Part shown: piece after piece, positions 16,694-25,324 of the stretch | How positions within the stretch are numbered: position 1 is the stretch's first letter | How the letters are laid out: the number at the start of each line of letters is the position of its first letter | NCBI RefSeq assembly: GCF_001613165.1 | Contig: NZ_BDBV01000066.1 | Location: 1 to 64,000, forward strand | Length of the DNA: 64,000 bases | Reading direction: 5' to 3' | Origin: Nocardia mexicana NBRC 108244 | GTDB lineage: Bacteria; Actinomycetota; Actinomycetes; Mycobacteriales; Mycobacteriaceae | Made by a program: the position numbers and the translations under genes | The notes under the pieces: model-generated | Database searches by the model: none | Seen by the model: the letters and a program-made list of their open reading frames with translations, nothing else | Told to the model about the DNA's origin: nothing

Positions 16694-18174
16694 GTGAAGC
16701 GCTCCTTCAGTTCTCGCTTGCGGACCTTGTGCGTCGGCCCGAGCGGCAGTTCGGTGACGAACTCGACCCGGCGCGGATACTTGTACCGTGCCACATGCTC
16801 GCGGCCGTAGGCGATCACCTCGTCGGCCGTCAGCCGGCCCGAGGCCACCACGACGGCCACGATCTCCTCGCCGTAGGCATCGTCGGGCACGCCGATCACC
16901 GCGACCTGCGCGATATTCGGATGCCGCAGCAGGGCCGCCTCCACCTCCGTGGGGTAGACGTTGAACCCGCCGCGGATGATCATCTCCTTGATCCGGTCCA
17001 CGATCGTCAGATATCCGTCGGCGTCGCGCACGCCGAGGTCGCCGGTGCGGAACCAGCCGTCCACCACCACCTCCGCGGTGGCGTCCGGCCGCCCGGTGTA
17101 GCCGCCGAAGACGTTGTGCCCGCGCACCACCACCTCGCCGATGCTGCCGGTGGGCAGCAACTCGATGCGCTCACGCGCGTCCGGATCGGCGATCTCCACG
17201 TCCACACCCCACACCGGATGCCCGACGGTGCCGGGCCTCGCCCCGAGCAGCGGCTGATTCACCGAGGCCGTCGGCGAGGTCTCCGACAGGCCGTAGCCCT
17301 CCAGAATCTGTGCGCGGTAGAGCTTTTCGAACTCCTCGAGCACCGGCGAGGGCAGCGCCGCGCCGCCGGAGACGCACAGCCGCAGGGACGGGAGTTCCGC
17401 CGCGCCCGCGGCGGCCTCGATGAGCCCGTGGTACATGGTCGGCACCCCGTGGAAGGTGTTCACGTGCTCCCGGACCATCAGCCGGATCGCCTCGGTCGCC
17501 TCGAATCTCGGCAGCAGCACCAGCGTGGCGCCGACCCGCCAGGTGGAGTTCATCGACACCGTCTGCCCGAACACGTGGAACAGCGGCAGGGCGCCCAGGG
17601 CGATGTCGTCGCGGTGCACCTCGTTGGCGTCGAAGGCGTTCACCGTCGCGCACATCACCATGTTCAGGTGGCTCAGCTCCGCGCCCTTGGGCCGACCGGT
17701 GGTGCCGCTGGTGTAGAACACCACGGCGGTGTCCAGCGGACCGCGCGGCTCGAACCTCGCGATCGGCTCGGCGGCAAGGTCTTTCGGATCGACGCACGGA
17801 ATGTCGGCGCGCTCGGCGGCGCGCCTGCCGACCGCTGCCACCTGCTCGTGGCAGACCAGCAGGCTGGCACCGCTGTCGCGGAGGACGTATTCCGCCTCGT
17901 CGGCGGTCAGCAGCAGATGGACCGGCACCACCGTCGCTCCGGCGGCCAGAATGGCGAAGTAGGCGCGGGGGAAGTCGGCGGTGTTGGGGCCCATGAGCGC
18001 GACGCGGTCGCCGGGCGAGACACCGAGGTCGATCAGTGCCGCCGCCTGTTCGCGTGCCTGCCGCCACAATTCGGCGAAGGTGATGCGCTGCTGACCCTCG
18101 ATGAGAGCGATGTGGTCCGGCCGCCGCCGGGCCGGTTCGGCGAGGATGCTCGCCAGCGACAGCGTCGTGTTCAC
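16690..18174 (-). CDS. FadD-type acyl-CoA synthetase
   Basis: 494 residues of the ANL superfamily. The AMP-binding P-loop is YTSGTTGRPKGAE, the adenine motif is GYGLSETSPT, and the hinge/A8 region reads GWFRTGDLGVRDADGYLTIVDR; the A10 lysine is in THKVRKRELKE. It activates a carboxylic acid to its CoA ester for the adjacent dehydrogenases. The length is short for long-chain FadD (~550-600), closer to medium or short/aryl acid ligases, so chain length is open. It begins nine bases after the upstream acyl-CoA dehydrogenase and overlaps maoC. Confidence 0.9.
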   Translation of the reverse strand: MNTTLSLASILAEPARRRPDHIALIEGQQRITFAELWRQAREQAAALIDLGVSPGDRVALMGPNTADFPRAYFAILAAGATVVPVHLLLTADEAEYVLRDSGASLLVCHEQVAAVGRRAAERADIPCVDPKDLAAEPIARFEPRGPLDTAVVFYTSGTTGRPKGAELSHLNMVMCATVNAFDANEVHRDDIALGALPLFHVFGQTVSMNSTWRVGATLVLLPRFEATEAIRLMVREHVNTFHGVPTMYHGLIEAAAGAAELPSLRLCVSGGAALPSPVLEEFEKLYRAQILEGYGLSETSPTASVNQPLLGARPGTVGHPVWGVDVEIADPDARERIELLPTGSIGEVVVRGHNVFGGYTGRPDATAEVVVDGWFRTGDLGVRDADGYLTIVDRIKEMIIRGGFNVYPTEVEAALLRHPNIAQVAVIGVPDDAYGEEIVAVVVASGRLTADEVIAYGREHVARYKYPRRVEFVTELPLGPTHKVRKRELKERFT

Positions 18175-18183
18175 GGCAGCCCC

Positions 18184-19341
18184 CTACAGCCCCATATCCT
18201 TGGCGATGATCATCTTCATCACCTCGTTGGTGCCGCCGTAGATGCGGTTCACCCGGTTGTCGGCGTACAGGCGGGCGATCGGGTACTCGTTGATGAAGCC
18301 GTAGCCGCCGTGCAGCTGCAGGCACCGGTCGATGACGCGGGCCGCGACCTCGGTGCAGAACAGCTTCGCCGACGCGGCGTCGGCGGCGGTCAGAGTGTCG
18401 GCGTCCAGCGCCTCCAGTGCACGGTCGACGACGGCCTCGGCGGCATCCACCTCGGCCTGGCACGCGGCCAGCTCGAACTTGGTGTTCTGGAACGTCGCCA
18501 CCGGCTTGCCGAAGACGTTGCGCTGCTGCGTGTATTCCTTGGCGAACTGCACCGCGGCCGCGGCCTGCGCGTAGGCGCCGACGGCGATGGACAGGCGCTC
18601 CTGCGGCAGGTTCTGGCCCAGGTAGGAGAAGCCCCGATGCTCCTCGCCGAGCAGATCCGCCACCGGCACCCGCACGTCGGTGAAGCTCAATTCGGCGGTG
18701 TCGGAGGTCTTCAGGCCCAGCTTGTCGAGCTTGCGGCCGACCGTGTAGCCGGGCGACTTCGTGTCGACGACCAGCAGCGAGATGCCGAAGCGGCGGTCGT
18801 CGTCCCGCGCGGGCGCGGTGCGCGCGCACACGATCACCCGGTCGGCGTGCACGCCGCCGGTGATGAAGGTCTTGGACCCGTTCAGCACGTAGTGGGTGCC
18901 GTCCTCGGAAAGCTTTGCTGTGGTGCGCATTCCGGCCAGGTCCGAGCCGGTGCCGGGCTCGGTCATCGCGATGGCGAACATGATCTCGCCGCTGACGAAG
19001 CCGGGGAACCAGCGCTGCTTCTGCTCCTCGGTCGCCAGCTTCTTCAGGTACGGCAGGCACAGCCCGACGTGCACGCCCGAACCGCCGAAAGACACTCCGG
19101 CGCGGGCGGTCTCCTCCATCAGCACGGCCTGGAACTTGAACGATTCGATGCCCGCGCCGCCGTACTGCTCGGGCACCTCGATGCCGAAGGCGCCGAGTTC
19201 GGCCAGCTTGTAGTAGAACTCGCGGGGCACGATCCCCGCCTCGTACCAGTCGTCGTAGACCGGTACGACCTCGGATTCGATGAACTTGCGCGCGGTCTCG
19301 CGGAACGCTTCGTGGTCGTCGTTGTAGACGGTTCTCTGCAT
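18184..19341 (-). CDS. Acyl-CoA dehydrogenase, IVD/LCAD-like active site
   Basis: 385 residues with the usual order: N-terminal helical domain, middle barrel (FAIAMTEPGTGSDLAGMRT, then LNGSKTFITGG) and C-terminal helical domain (LQLHGGYGFINEYP). The C-terminal motif is IYGGTNEVMK, with Gly where medium-chain enzymes have the catalytic Glu (YEGT). As in isovaleryl- and long-chain acyl-CoA dehydrogenases, the base is then expected on another helix. FAD-dependent; oxidises acyl-CoA to 2-enoyl-CoA. It is the third gene of the operon, 25 bases after the SDR. Confidence 0.9.
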   Translation of the reverse strand: MQRTVYNDDHEAFRETARKFIESEVVPVYDDWYEAGIVPREFYYKLAELGAFGIEVPEQYGGAGIESFKFQAVLMEETARAGVSFGGSGVHVGLCLPYLKKLATEEQKQRWFPGFVSGEIMFAIAMTEPGTGSDLAGMRTTAKLSEDGTHYVLNGSKTFITGGVHADRVIVCARTAPARDDDRRFGISLLVVDTKSPGYTVGRKLDKLGLKTSDTAELSFTDVRVPVADLLGEEHRGFSYLGQNLPQERLSIAVGAYAQAAAAVQFAKEYTQQRNVFGKPVATFQNTKFELAACQAEVDAAEAVVDRALEALDADTLTAADAASAKLFCTEVAARVIDRCLQLHGGYGFINEYPIARLYADNRVNRIYGGTNEVMKMIIAKDMGL

Positions 19342-19366
19342 GGGGTCTCCGAAATCTGCGTGGTGG

Positions 19367-20125
19367 TCAGAGGCGGCGGCCGCCGTCGACGTACAACGTC
19401 TGGCCGGTGATGAAGGAGGAGGCGTCCGAGGCGAGGAACGCCACGGCGTTCGCGATGTCCTCCGGGCGTCCCACCCGGCGCACCGGGGTGATCTCGGCGG
19501 TCTTGGCCTGCAGTTCCTCGGGGGTGGTGCCGAGGCGGGCCGCGGTGGCCGCGGTCATCTCGGTGACGATGAAGCCCGGCGCGACCGCGTTGACGGTGAT
19601 GCCGAAGGGGCCCAATTCCATGGCGAGCGTGCGGGTCAGGCCCTGGATGCCCATCTTGGCCGCGGAGTAGTTGGCCTGGCCGCGATTGCCGAGCGCGGAC
19701 ACGCTGGAGGTGTTCACGATCTTGCCGTACTTCTGCGCGACCATGTGCCGCTGGGCGGCCCGGCAGCACAGGAACGCGCCGCGCAGATGCACCGACAGCA
19801 CGGTGTCCCAGTCCTCGGCCGACATCTTGAACAGCAGGTTGTCCCGCAGCACGCCCGCGTTGTTGACCAGGATGTCCAGCGAACCCAGCTCGGCGGCAAC
19901 GCGATCGAACGCGGCGTCGACCTCGGCCTCGTCGGTCACGTTGCAGGCCACCGGAATCGCGGTGCCACCGGCGGCCACGATCGCCTCGGCGGTTGTCTTG
20001 CAGGCTGTTTCGTCGAGATCGGCGATGGCGACGGCGGCTCCGTCTGCGGCGAGTTTCGCTGCGGTGGCGGCACCGATGCCGCGGGCGGCGCCGGTGATGA
20101 GGGCGACTTTCTGTTTATCGGTCAT
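19367..20125 (-). CDS. FabG-like 3-oxoacyl reductase / hydroxyacyl dehydrogenase (SDR)
   Basis: 252 residues of the classical short-chain dehydrogenases. The cofactor loop TGAARGIG is at 11-18, ADLDET follows at the end of beta-2 (acidic, suggesting NAD(H) preference), NNAG is present, and the catalytic Tyr-Lys is in NYSAAKMG. The C-terminus ITGQTLYVDGG is standard. In this operon it most likely oxidises 3-hydroxyacyl-CoA made by MaoC, or runs in reverse. No thiolase is seen nearby. Confidence 0.9.
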   Translation of the reverse strand: MTDKQKVALITGAARGIGAATAAKLAADGAAVAIADLDETACKTTAEAIVAAGGTAIPVACNVTDEAEVDAAFDRVAAELGSLDILVNNAGVLRDNLLFKMSAEDWDTVLSVHLRGAFLCCRAAQRHMVAQKYGKIVNTSSVSALGNRGQANYSAAKMGIQGLTRTLAMELGPFGITVNAVAPGFIVTEMTAATAARLGTTPEELQAKTAEITPVRRVGRPEDIANAVAFLASDASSFITGQTLYVDGGRRL

Positions 20126-20158
20126 GGGTTCTCCTGCAGTGGATTACGTGATTCGCTG

Positions 20159-21310
20159 CTACACAAAGGCGCTTACCCCGGTCAGCGCACGGCCGATGAG
20201 CAGCTTCTGGATCTGGCTGGTGCCCTCGTAGAGGGTGAGCACGCGGGCGTCGCGCAGGTACTTCTCCACCGGGTACTCGTCGACGTAGCCGTAGCCGCCG
20301 AAGACCTGGATGGCGTTGTTGGCCGCCTTCACCGCGGCCTCGCTGGCGAACAGCTTCGCGACCGAGGCCTCGGTGCCGAACGGCTTACCTCTGTCGACGA
20401 GGTCGGCCACCCGCCAGGCCAGCAGCCGCGCCGCCTCGACGTCGACGGCGATATCGGCGATCAGCTCCTGCACCAGCTGGTAGGAGGCGATGGGCTTGCC
20501 GAACTGCTCGCGCTCCTGCGCGTACCGCACCGACGCCTCCAGGCAGCCGCGCGCCACGCCGACGCATCCGGCGGCCACCCCCATGCGGCCCTTGTCCAGG
20601 GCCGCCATCGCGATGCGGAAACCGGTGCCCTCCGCACCGAGCCGCGCCGCGTCCGGCACCCGGACGCCGTCGAGCGCGAACTCCGCGGTGGCCTGCCCAC
20701 GGAGGCCGAGCTTGCCCTTGATCTCGGTGCGCCCGAAGCCCGGTGCGTCCGTGGGCACGAGGAATGCGGTGATGCCCTTGGGCCCCGGCCCGCCCGTGCG
20801 CGCGAAGACCACCGCGATATCGGCCCAGGTGCCGTTGGTGATGAATATCTTCGTCCCCGACAGCACCCAGTCGTCGCCGTCGCGGAGCGCGCGGGTGGTG
20901 AGATTGGCTGCGTCCGAGCCGGTTTCGGGTTCGGTCAGCGCGAAGCAGCCCAGTGCCTCCCCCGCGCACAGCCGCGGCAGCCACTGCCGCTTCTGTTCCG
21001 CGCTGCCATAACCCTTGATCGACTTGGCGACCAGGCCCAGCGAGACCGACACGATGCCGCGCACCGAACTGTCGCCGCGGCCGAGCTCCTCGAGCAGCAC
21101 GCAGTACGACAGCGCGTCACCGCCGGAACCGCCGTACTCCTCCGGAATCTCGATGCCGAGGAAACCCATCTCGCCGAGCTTGCGCACGATCGCGGTGTCC
21201 ACCGCCTCGGCCCGGTCCCAGGCGGCCGCATGCGGGACGACCTCCTTGTCGACCCAGGCGCGGGCGACCTCGCGCAGGGCGGCGTGGGTGTCGCCGAGTT
21301 CCAGATCCAT
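20159..21310 (-). CDS. Acyl-CoA dehydrogenase, MCAD/SCAD-like
   Basis: 383 residues; first gene of the operon. The middle domain shows CFALTEPETGSDAANLTT and LSGTKIFITNGTWAD, the C-terminal domain has QVFGGYGYVDEYPVEKYLRD, and the catalytic Glu is intact in TLYEGTSQIQ. It therefore has a different active-site class from the second dehydrogenase of the same operon, and the two may act on different chain lengths or form successive steps. The ATG at 21310 is just inside two TetR-type operators. Confidence 0.92.
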   Translation of the reverse strand: MDLELGDTHAALREVARAWVDKEVVPHAAAWDRAEAVDTAIVRKLGEMGFLGIEIPEEYGGSGGDALSYCVLLEELGRGDSSVRGIVSVSLGLVAKSIKGYGSAEQKRQWLPRLCAGEALGCFALTEPETGSDAANLTTRALRDGDDWVLSGTKIFITNGTWADIAVVFARTGGPGPKGITAFLVPTDAPGFGRTEIKGKLGLRGQATAEFALDGVRVPDAARLGAEGTGFRIAMAALDKGRMGVAAGCVGVARGCLEASVRYAQEREQFGKPIASYQLVQELIADIAVDVEAARLLAWRVADLVDRGKPFGTEASVAKLFASEAAVKAANNAIQVFGGYGYVDEYPVEKYLRDARVLTLYEGTSQIQKLLIGRALTGVSAFV

Positions 21311-21324
21311 GGCGGGAAACTCCT

Positions 21325-21343
21325 AACCGAACGGTGTTAGGTT
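21325..21343. promoter_or_regulatory. TetR operator 1
   Basis: AACCGAACGGTGTTAGGTT, a 19-base inverted repeat (one mismatch) with centre GGT. It is 15 bases upstream of the acyl-CoA dehydrogenase ATG and is repeated 34 bases away. Confidence 0.7.
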
Positions 21344-21358
21344 TAACGCCGATACGTT

Positions 21359-21377
21359 AACCTAACGGTGTTTGGTT
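21359..21377. promoter_or_regulatory. TetR operator 2
   Basis: AACCTAACGGTGTTTGGTT, the second 19-base inverted repeat, same orientation as the first; they share AACC-AACGGTGTT-GGTT. The gap between the two also forms a larger imperfect palindrome (GTTAGG...CCTAAC). Very likely bound by the adjacent TetR protein. Confidence 0.7.
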
Positions 21378-21450
21378 TTTCAAGGCCGAGCCGGGACGGG
21401 TGATAAATTCGACTCCTTTGCGCGCAGGCGAGACCCGAGGAGGTGTGCAC

Positions 21451-22113
21451 ATGGCCAGACCCCGCGTGCCGCTGCTGAGCCGCGAGCGCATCCGCGACGC
21501 GGCGCTGGAACTGATCGATCGCGACGGGCTGGGCGAGCTGTCCATGCGCAAGCTCGCGGCCGAGCTCGGCGTGCAGGCGGCCTCGCTGTACGGGCACTAC
21601 CCCACCAAGGACGAGCTGCTCGATGATGTCGCCGCGGGCATCATGGTCCGGGTCGACACGTCGGGGTTCGATTCCACCGACTGGCGCAGCGGGCTGATGT
21701 CGTGGGCCCGCTCGTATCGCGCCGCGCTGGTCCGCCACCCCAATTTCGTGCCGTACCTGGCGTCGGGCCCGGGGCGTCGCGACGAGAATCTGCGCCACGC
21801 CGACGCCGTGCACGGCGGCCTGGTGCGCGCCGGTTGGCCGCCGCGGCAGGCGACCATGATCGGCGCCGCCACCCGCTATGTGGTCATGGGCTCCACGATC
21901 GGCTCGTTCTCCCGTGGCTTCGTCGACGACGTCCAGGTCTACCGCGACCGCTACCCCCACCTGGAACAGGCACACCTGCTCCGCGCCAAGGCCGACGAAA
22001 TCGACTCGGAGAGTTTCGAACTGGCCCTCGAATCGTTCGTCGACGGCCTGGAGGTCCGGTTCGGGGCCATCACCGAACGCCGGGCCCGGAGACGCGGAAA
22101 GGCGAGCGACTGA
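21451..22113 (+). CDS. TetR-family regulator of the acyl-CoA operon
   Basis: 220 residues from the ATG at 21451, with GAGGAGG nine bases upstream. The HTH is at the N-terminus (RIRDAALELIDRDGL, then LSMRKLAAELGVQAASLYGHY). The C-terminal part resembles the tetracycline-repressor-type ligand domain (GWPPRQATMIGAATRYVVMG). It is divergent from the acyl-CoA operon with two operators in between, so it probably represses that operon and itself, and is released by an acyl-CoA or related compound (inference). Confidence 0.88.
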   Translation: MARPRVPLLSRERIRDAALELIDRDGLGELSMRKLAAELGVQAASLYGHYPTKDELLDDVAAGIMVRVDTSGFDSTDWRSGLMSWARSYRAALVRHPNFVPYLASGPGRRDENLRHADAVHGGLVRAGWPPRQATMIGAATRYVVMGSTIGSFSRGFVDDVQVYRDRYPHLEQAHLLRAKADEIDSESFELALESFVDGLEVRFGAITERRARRRGKASD

Positions 22114-22123
22114 TCGCTCGCCT
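22100..22123. terminator. Bidirectional terminator between convergent genes
   Basis: AGGCGAGCGA (22100-22109) and TCGCTCGCCT (22114-22123) form a perfect 10-bp stem around the tetR stop codon, followed by CTCGTT. It separates tetR from the sulfotransferase gene read in the other direction. Confidence 0.7.
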
Positions 22124-22141
22124 CTCGTTGTCGAGATCCGT

Positions 22142-23278
22142 TCAGGGCAGCCGGAACTCGTCCCGGATCCGGTTCTCGGTCAGGCCGTAGTCCGACAGCG
22201 CGTACCGGTGCGCGGGCCTGCGGTCGCCGGTGCGGCTCTCCTCGTCGAGGGCGGACATCGCCGCGCGGGCGGCGTCGGTGAACTCGATCCCGAACGCCCG
22301 GTAGATGGATTCCACGGTCCCGAGCGGGTCCGAGCGCAGGTCCGCGAAGTCGATGTCGAGGAACTGCGCCTGGTCGTAACGCTTACGCGCCGTGGTGAAT
22401 TCGTGCAACCCGCGGGACCACAGCTCGAGCTGACTCTCGCCGATGCGGGAGCCGGTGAAGGTATCCGACCAGCCGCGGGCGGCATGTTCGGACAGGCTGC
22501 ACACCGAGGCCAGGACCGTAGCCGGGTCGCGGTGGGTCTGGATCACCAGCGCGTCGGGATAGACCGCCATGAGCGCGTCGAGGGCGAACAGATGGCTGGG
22601 GTTCTTCAGGATCCAGCGGCGCTCGTCGCCCAGGCCGATCAGCTGCAGGTTGCCGCGGTGGCGGGCGTAGGCGTCGGTCCAGTCCTGCTGCCGCAGCCAC
22701 TGCGAGTAGGTGGGCAGGTAGGCCAGGCATTCGTAGGACACGGACTTCACCGTCTGCCGCAACAGCTGCCAGCACTCCTCCACCTCGGCGGCGGTCATGT
22801 AGTGCAGGCCCATGAATTCCGGGTTCTCGATGTGATGCTGCGCGAATCCGGCGTCGATCTGCCGGTAGACCGGGTTGTCGGCCCAGGTTTCGCGCGGCGG
22901 GCGGGGCTGCGGGAACTCGGTCAGCCACATCTCGAGCGCCTGATGCCGCGGGTCGGCGGCGAGCAGGCGGTGCAGCGCGGTGGTGCCGGTGCGGGGCAGG
23001 CCGGTGACGAAAATCGGCCTGGTGACCGGGGTGTCGGCATACGACGGATTGGACTTCCAGGAGGCCTCGCTCAGCGCGCGGGCCACCAGGGCGCCGCGCA
23101 GGAAGTAGCGGTTCATCTTGCTGCCGAGCTCGGTGAGGTCGGCGTCGCGCTGGTAGGACTCGAGCAGGACGCCGAGGGCCTCGTGATAGTCGCCGGACCC
23201 GAAGTCGGTCAGGCCACAGGCCTTGGTGGCGGAGGCGTGCAGGTCTTCGACGGTGCCCACGTCGGTGCGGGTGGTCAT
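22142..23278 (-). CDS. PAPS-dependent sulfotransferase family protein
   Basis: 378 residues. PIFVTGLPRTGTTALHRLL (89-107) is the 5'-phosphosulfate-binding loop and the LKNPSHLFALDALMAVYPDALVIQTHRDP stretch includes the 3'-phosphate region and the conserved Arg. This is the bacterial Sulfotransfer_3-like type, which transfers sulfate from PAPS to lipid or small-molecule hydroxyls. It is the last gene of the cysD-cysNC-DUF1214-SDR-sulfotransferase operon, 15 bases after the SDR. From memory, Rv3529c of M. tuberculosis is similar and has the same two upstream neighbour types (SDR Rv3530c and Rv3531c). The acceptor is unknown. Confidence 0.85.
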   Translation of the reverse strand: MTTRTDVGTVEDLHASATKACGLTDFGSGDYHEALGVLLESYQRDADLTELGSKMNRYFLRGALVARALSEASWKSNPSYADTPVTRPIFVTGLPRTGTTALHRLLAADPRHQALEMWLTEFPQPRPPRETWADNPVYRQIDAGFAQHHIENPEFMGLHYMTAAEVEECWQLLRQTVKSVSYECLAYLPTYSQWLRQQDWTDAYARHRGNLQLIGLGDERRWILKNPSHLFALDALMAVYPDALVIQTHRDPATVLASVCSLSEHAARGWSDTFTGSRIGESQLELWSRGLHEFTTARKRYDQAQFLDIDFADLRSDPLGTVESIYRAFGIEFTDAARAAMSALDEESRTGDRRPAHRYALSDYGLTENRIRDEFRLP

Positions 23279-23293
23279 AGAGCGATCCTTGGT

Positions 23294-24079
23294 TCAGGCG
23301 TGGTATTCGCCGCAGTTGACGTCGAGGGTCTGGCCGGTGATGGCGCTGGACCAGTCGGAGGCGAGAAACACCACGGCGTGCGCGATTTCGTCCGGTTCGG
23401 GCAGGCGTTTGAGGTCGGATCGCGCGGCGGTCTGCTCGTACACCTGATCGACGGTGATGCCGTACTTCTTGGCGACCTCGCCGAAGTACCACTTCAGCTG
23501 GTCGCTCCAGATGTAGCCCGGCGCCACGCTGTTGACCCGGATTCCCTTGTCCCCCAGCTCGGTTGCCAGGGTCTGCGACATCGCCAGCAGGGCGGACTTG
23601 GCCATCTTGTAACTGCCGTAGCGCGGTTCGGAGTGGCGCAGCACGGCCGAATTGATCATCACCACCGCGCCCTTGGTCTCGGCCAGCGCCTCGGTGAACG
23701 CCTGCGTCATGCGCAGGCCACCCAGCACCGTGAGGTCCACGCTGTCGCGGATCTGCTGAAAGTCGGTGCGGGCCAGCGGTTTCATCGACGGCACCGAGAA
23801 CGCGTTGTTGACCAGGGCATCGACCCGGCCGAAGGTGTCGACGGTGCGCCGGACCAGGTTCGCCACGGCGGCCTCGTCGGCGATATCGGTGGGCACGCAG
23901 AGTGTTTCGCCGCCACCCGCCTCGATCTCGGCGGCGACCTCCTTCAGGCGGGACTCGGTGCGCGCGGCCAGCACCACCTTCGCCCCGGCCGCGGCGGCCT
24001 CGAGGCAGATGGACCGGCCCAGGCCGGGCCCCACCCCGCTGACCACGACGACCTTGTCCGCCAGCAATGCGGTGCTCAT
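23294..24079 (-). CDS. Short-chain dehydrogenase/reductase (Rv3530c-like)
   Basis: 261 residues from the ATG at 24079, which has GGAAGGAAG upstream; an ATG at 24100, overlapping the previous stop, would add seven residues. The cofactor loop is unusual, SGVGPGLGRS rather than TGxxxGIG, with AARTES after beta-2 (Arg suggests NADP(H)). NNAF replaces the usual NNAG, and the catalytic Tyr-Lys are in SYKMAKSAL. C-terminus AITGQTLDVNCGEYH. It probably oxidises or reduces a hydroxyl/keto group on the molecule that the next gene sulfates (inference from context). Confidence 0.85.
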   Translation of the reverse strand: MSTALLADKVVVVSGVGPGLGRSICLEAAAAGAKVVLAARTESRLKEVAAEIEAGGGETLCVPTDIADEAAVANLVRRTVDTFGRVDALVNNAFSVPSMKPLARTDFQQIRDSVDLTVLGGLRMTQAFTEALAETKGAVVMINSAVLRHSEPRYGSYKMAKSALLAMSQTLATELGDKGIRVNSVAPGYIWSDQLKWYFGEVAKKYGITVDQVYEQTAARSDLKRLPEPDEIAHAVVFLASDWSSAITGQTLDVNCGEYHA

Positions 24080-24096
24080 GCTGCTTCCTTCCTTGC

Positions 24097-25284
24097 TCAT
24101 CCGAGCATCCTCGCCGCGAAACCGCGCTGCCGGGCGGCAATGCGCTCGCGCCAGCCCGCCTCGTCGACGGCATTGAATTCGTAGTGCGGCAACAGGTCCC
24201 GGACCTTGCCGAACGGCACCACCTCGGCCACCGGGCCGTCCGCGGGGGTCATCGCGCGGTCGGTGCGCTGCCAGCGGAACTGCAGGATGCCGTGCGTGCA
24301 CCCGGTGGTCTCGATCCAATTCGCCACGCCGGGATTGCGCGCGGACACCACCATCCGGATCTTGCCGTCCGGATCGACCTGTGCCTGGGCGCTGTTGAGG
24401 CTGGTCTGGTGGTGGACGTAGTCCAGCGAGATGTACCAGCGGCTGCCGAGCTGGAAACCTTGGTAGGGCGCATCGGATTTCGGCACGGTGATCAGCAGCG
24501 CCTGATCGTCGTCGAGGTCGAAGTGGCCGACCGAGGAGTACTGGGTGCTGAGACCGCCGGGTGTCAGCCGCGGCTCGGTCAGCGTGTTCACCGGCAGGTC
24601 CAGGTAGAACCACTTCGGGAAGTTGAACCAGGTGTGGATGCGCTGCACCAGCATGCGCGCGGCCGCCCGATAGCGCTTGCGCAATTGCTCGACACTCGGT
24701 GCGGCAGCGGCGGTCCCGATGGTGTCGACGCGCTCGATGCGGATGCTGCCCTTGTGTTCGGCGGTCCAATCGCCGTACACCTCGCGGACGGCGAGCATCG
24801 AGGCTCCCTCGCCGAGGGTGAAGTAGTTCGGCCCCGGATCCTGCTTCGGCGGGCCGAATCTCAGCTGGTACGAACCGTCGGGCGCGATGTCGAGGCGGCG
24901 GTCGTCGAACGCGTCCTCGCCGCCGGGGACGTCGGTGGCGGTGTAATCGCCTTTGAGCACTTGGAAACTCAGGTCCACCGTACTGCCGCGGGTGCCGGTG
25001 ACCAGATACTCGGCGCCCGGTTCGATAGTGGCGTGGTAGTAGAGCGTGTCCGGGTTGTCCAGGGCCATCTTGGTGTACGGGCCGGTGGAGCTGACGAAGT
25101 ACGGGTGGCTGGTGCCGTGCACGCCGGACAGCTGCAGCACGGCCTGGATGCTGCCCGCGAGGTACTCGTAGCCCTCCGCCAGGTCCCGCTCGTCGCGGAT
25201 GAATTCGGCCGTGGCGACCAGTCTTTCGGCCTCGGCGATGGCGGTGAGCAGCGGTTCGGTCAAGGGCGGATCGGGCTGTTCCAT
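24097..25284 (-). CDS. DUF1214-type protein (Rv3531c-like)
   Basis: 395 residues, soluble, no signal peptide. The C-terminal half has the DUF1214 look: FDLDDDQALLITVPKSDAPYQGFQLGSRWYISLDYVHHQTSLN followed by DGKIRMVVSARNPGVANWIETTG and FRWQR. The enzymatic role of the family is unknown. It starts 40 bases after cysNC and its stop overlaps the longest possible SDR start, so it is in the same operon. My assignment to Rv3531c is from memory of that protein's neighbours (SDR and sulfotransferase). Confidence 0.65.
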   Translation of the reverse strand: MEQPDPPLTEPLLTAIAEAERLVATAEFIRDERDLAEGYEYLAGSIQAVLQLSGVHGTSHPYFVSSTGPYTKMALDNPDTLYYHATIEPGAEYLVTGTRGSTVDLSFQVLKGDYTATDVPGGEDAFDDRRLDIAPDGSYQLRFGPPKQDPGPNYFTLGEGASMLAVREVYGDWTAEHKGSIRIERVDTIGTAAAAPSVEQLRKRYRAAARMLVQRIHTWFNFPKWFYLDLPVNTLTEPRLTPGGLSTQYSSVGHFDLDDDQALLITVPKSDAPYQGFQLGSRWYISLDYVHHQTSLNSAQAQVDPDGKIRMVVSARNPGVANWIETTGCTHGILQFRWQRTDRAMTPADGPVAEVVPFGKVRDLLPHYEFNAVDEAGWRERIAARQRGFAARMLG

Positions 25285-25324
25285 GGGATTCCTGTTCTCG
25301 ATGCGGGATGTGCGTGCCGCACGG

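Noticed and set aside
16729..19410. Very long open frame on the plus strand (over 890 codons)
   Set aside because: It runs antisense to the fadD and acyl-CoA dehydrogenase genes; its protein is His/Arg/Gly-rich without domains, a GC-rich mirror of real codons.
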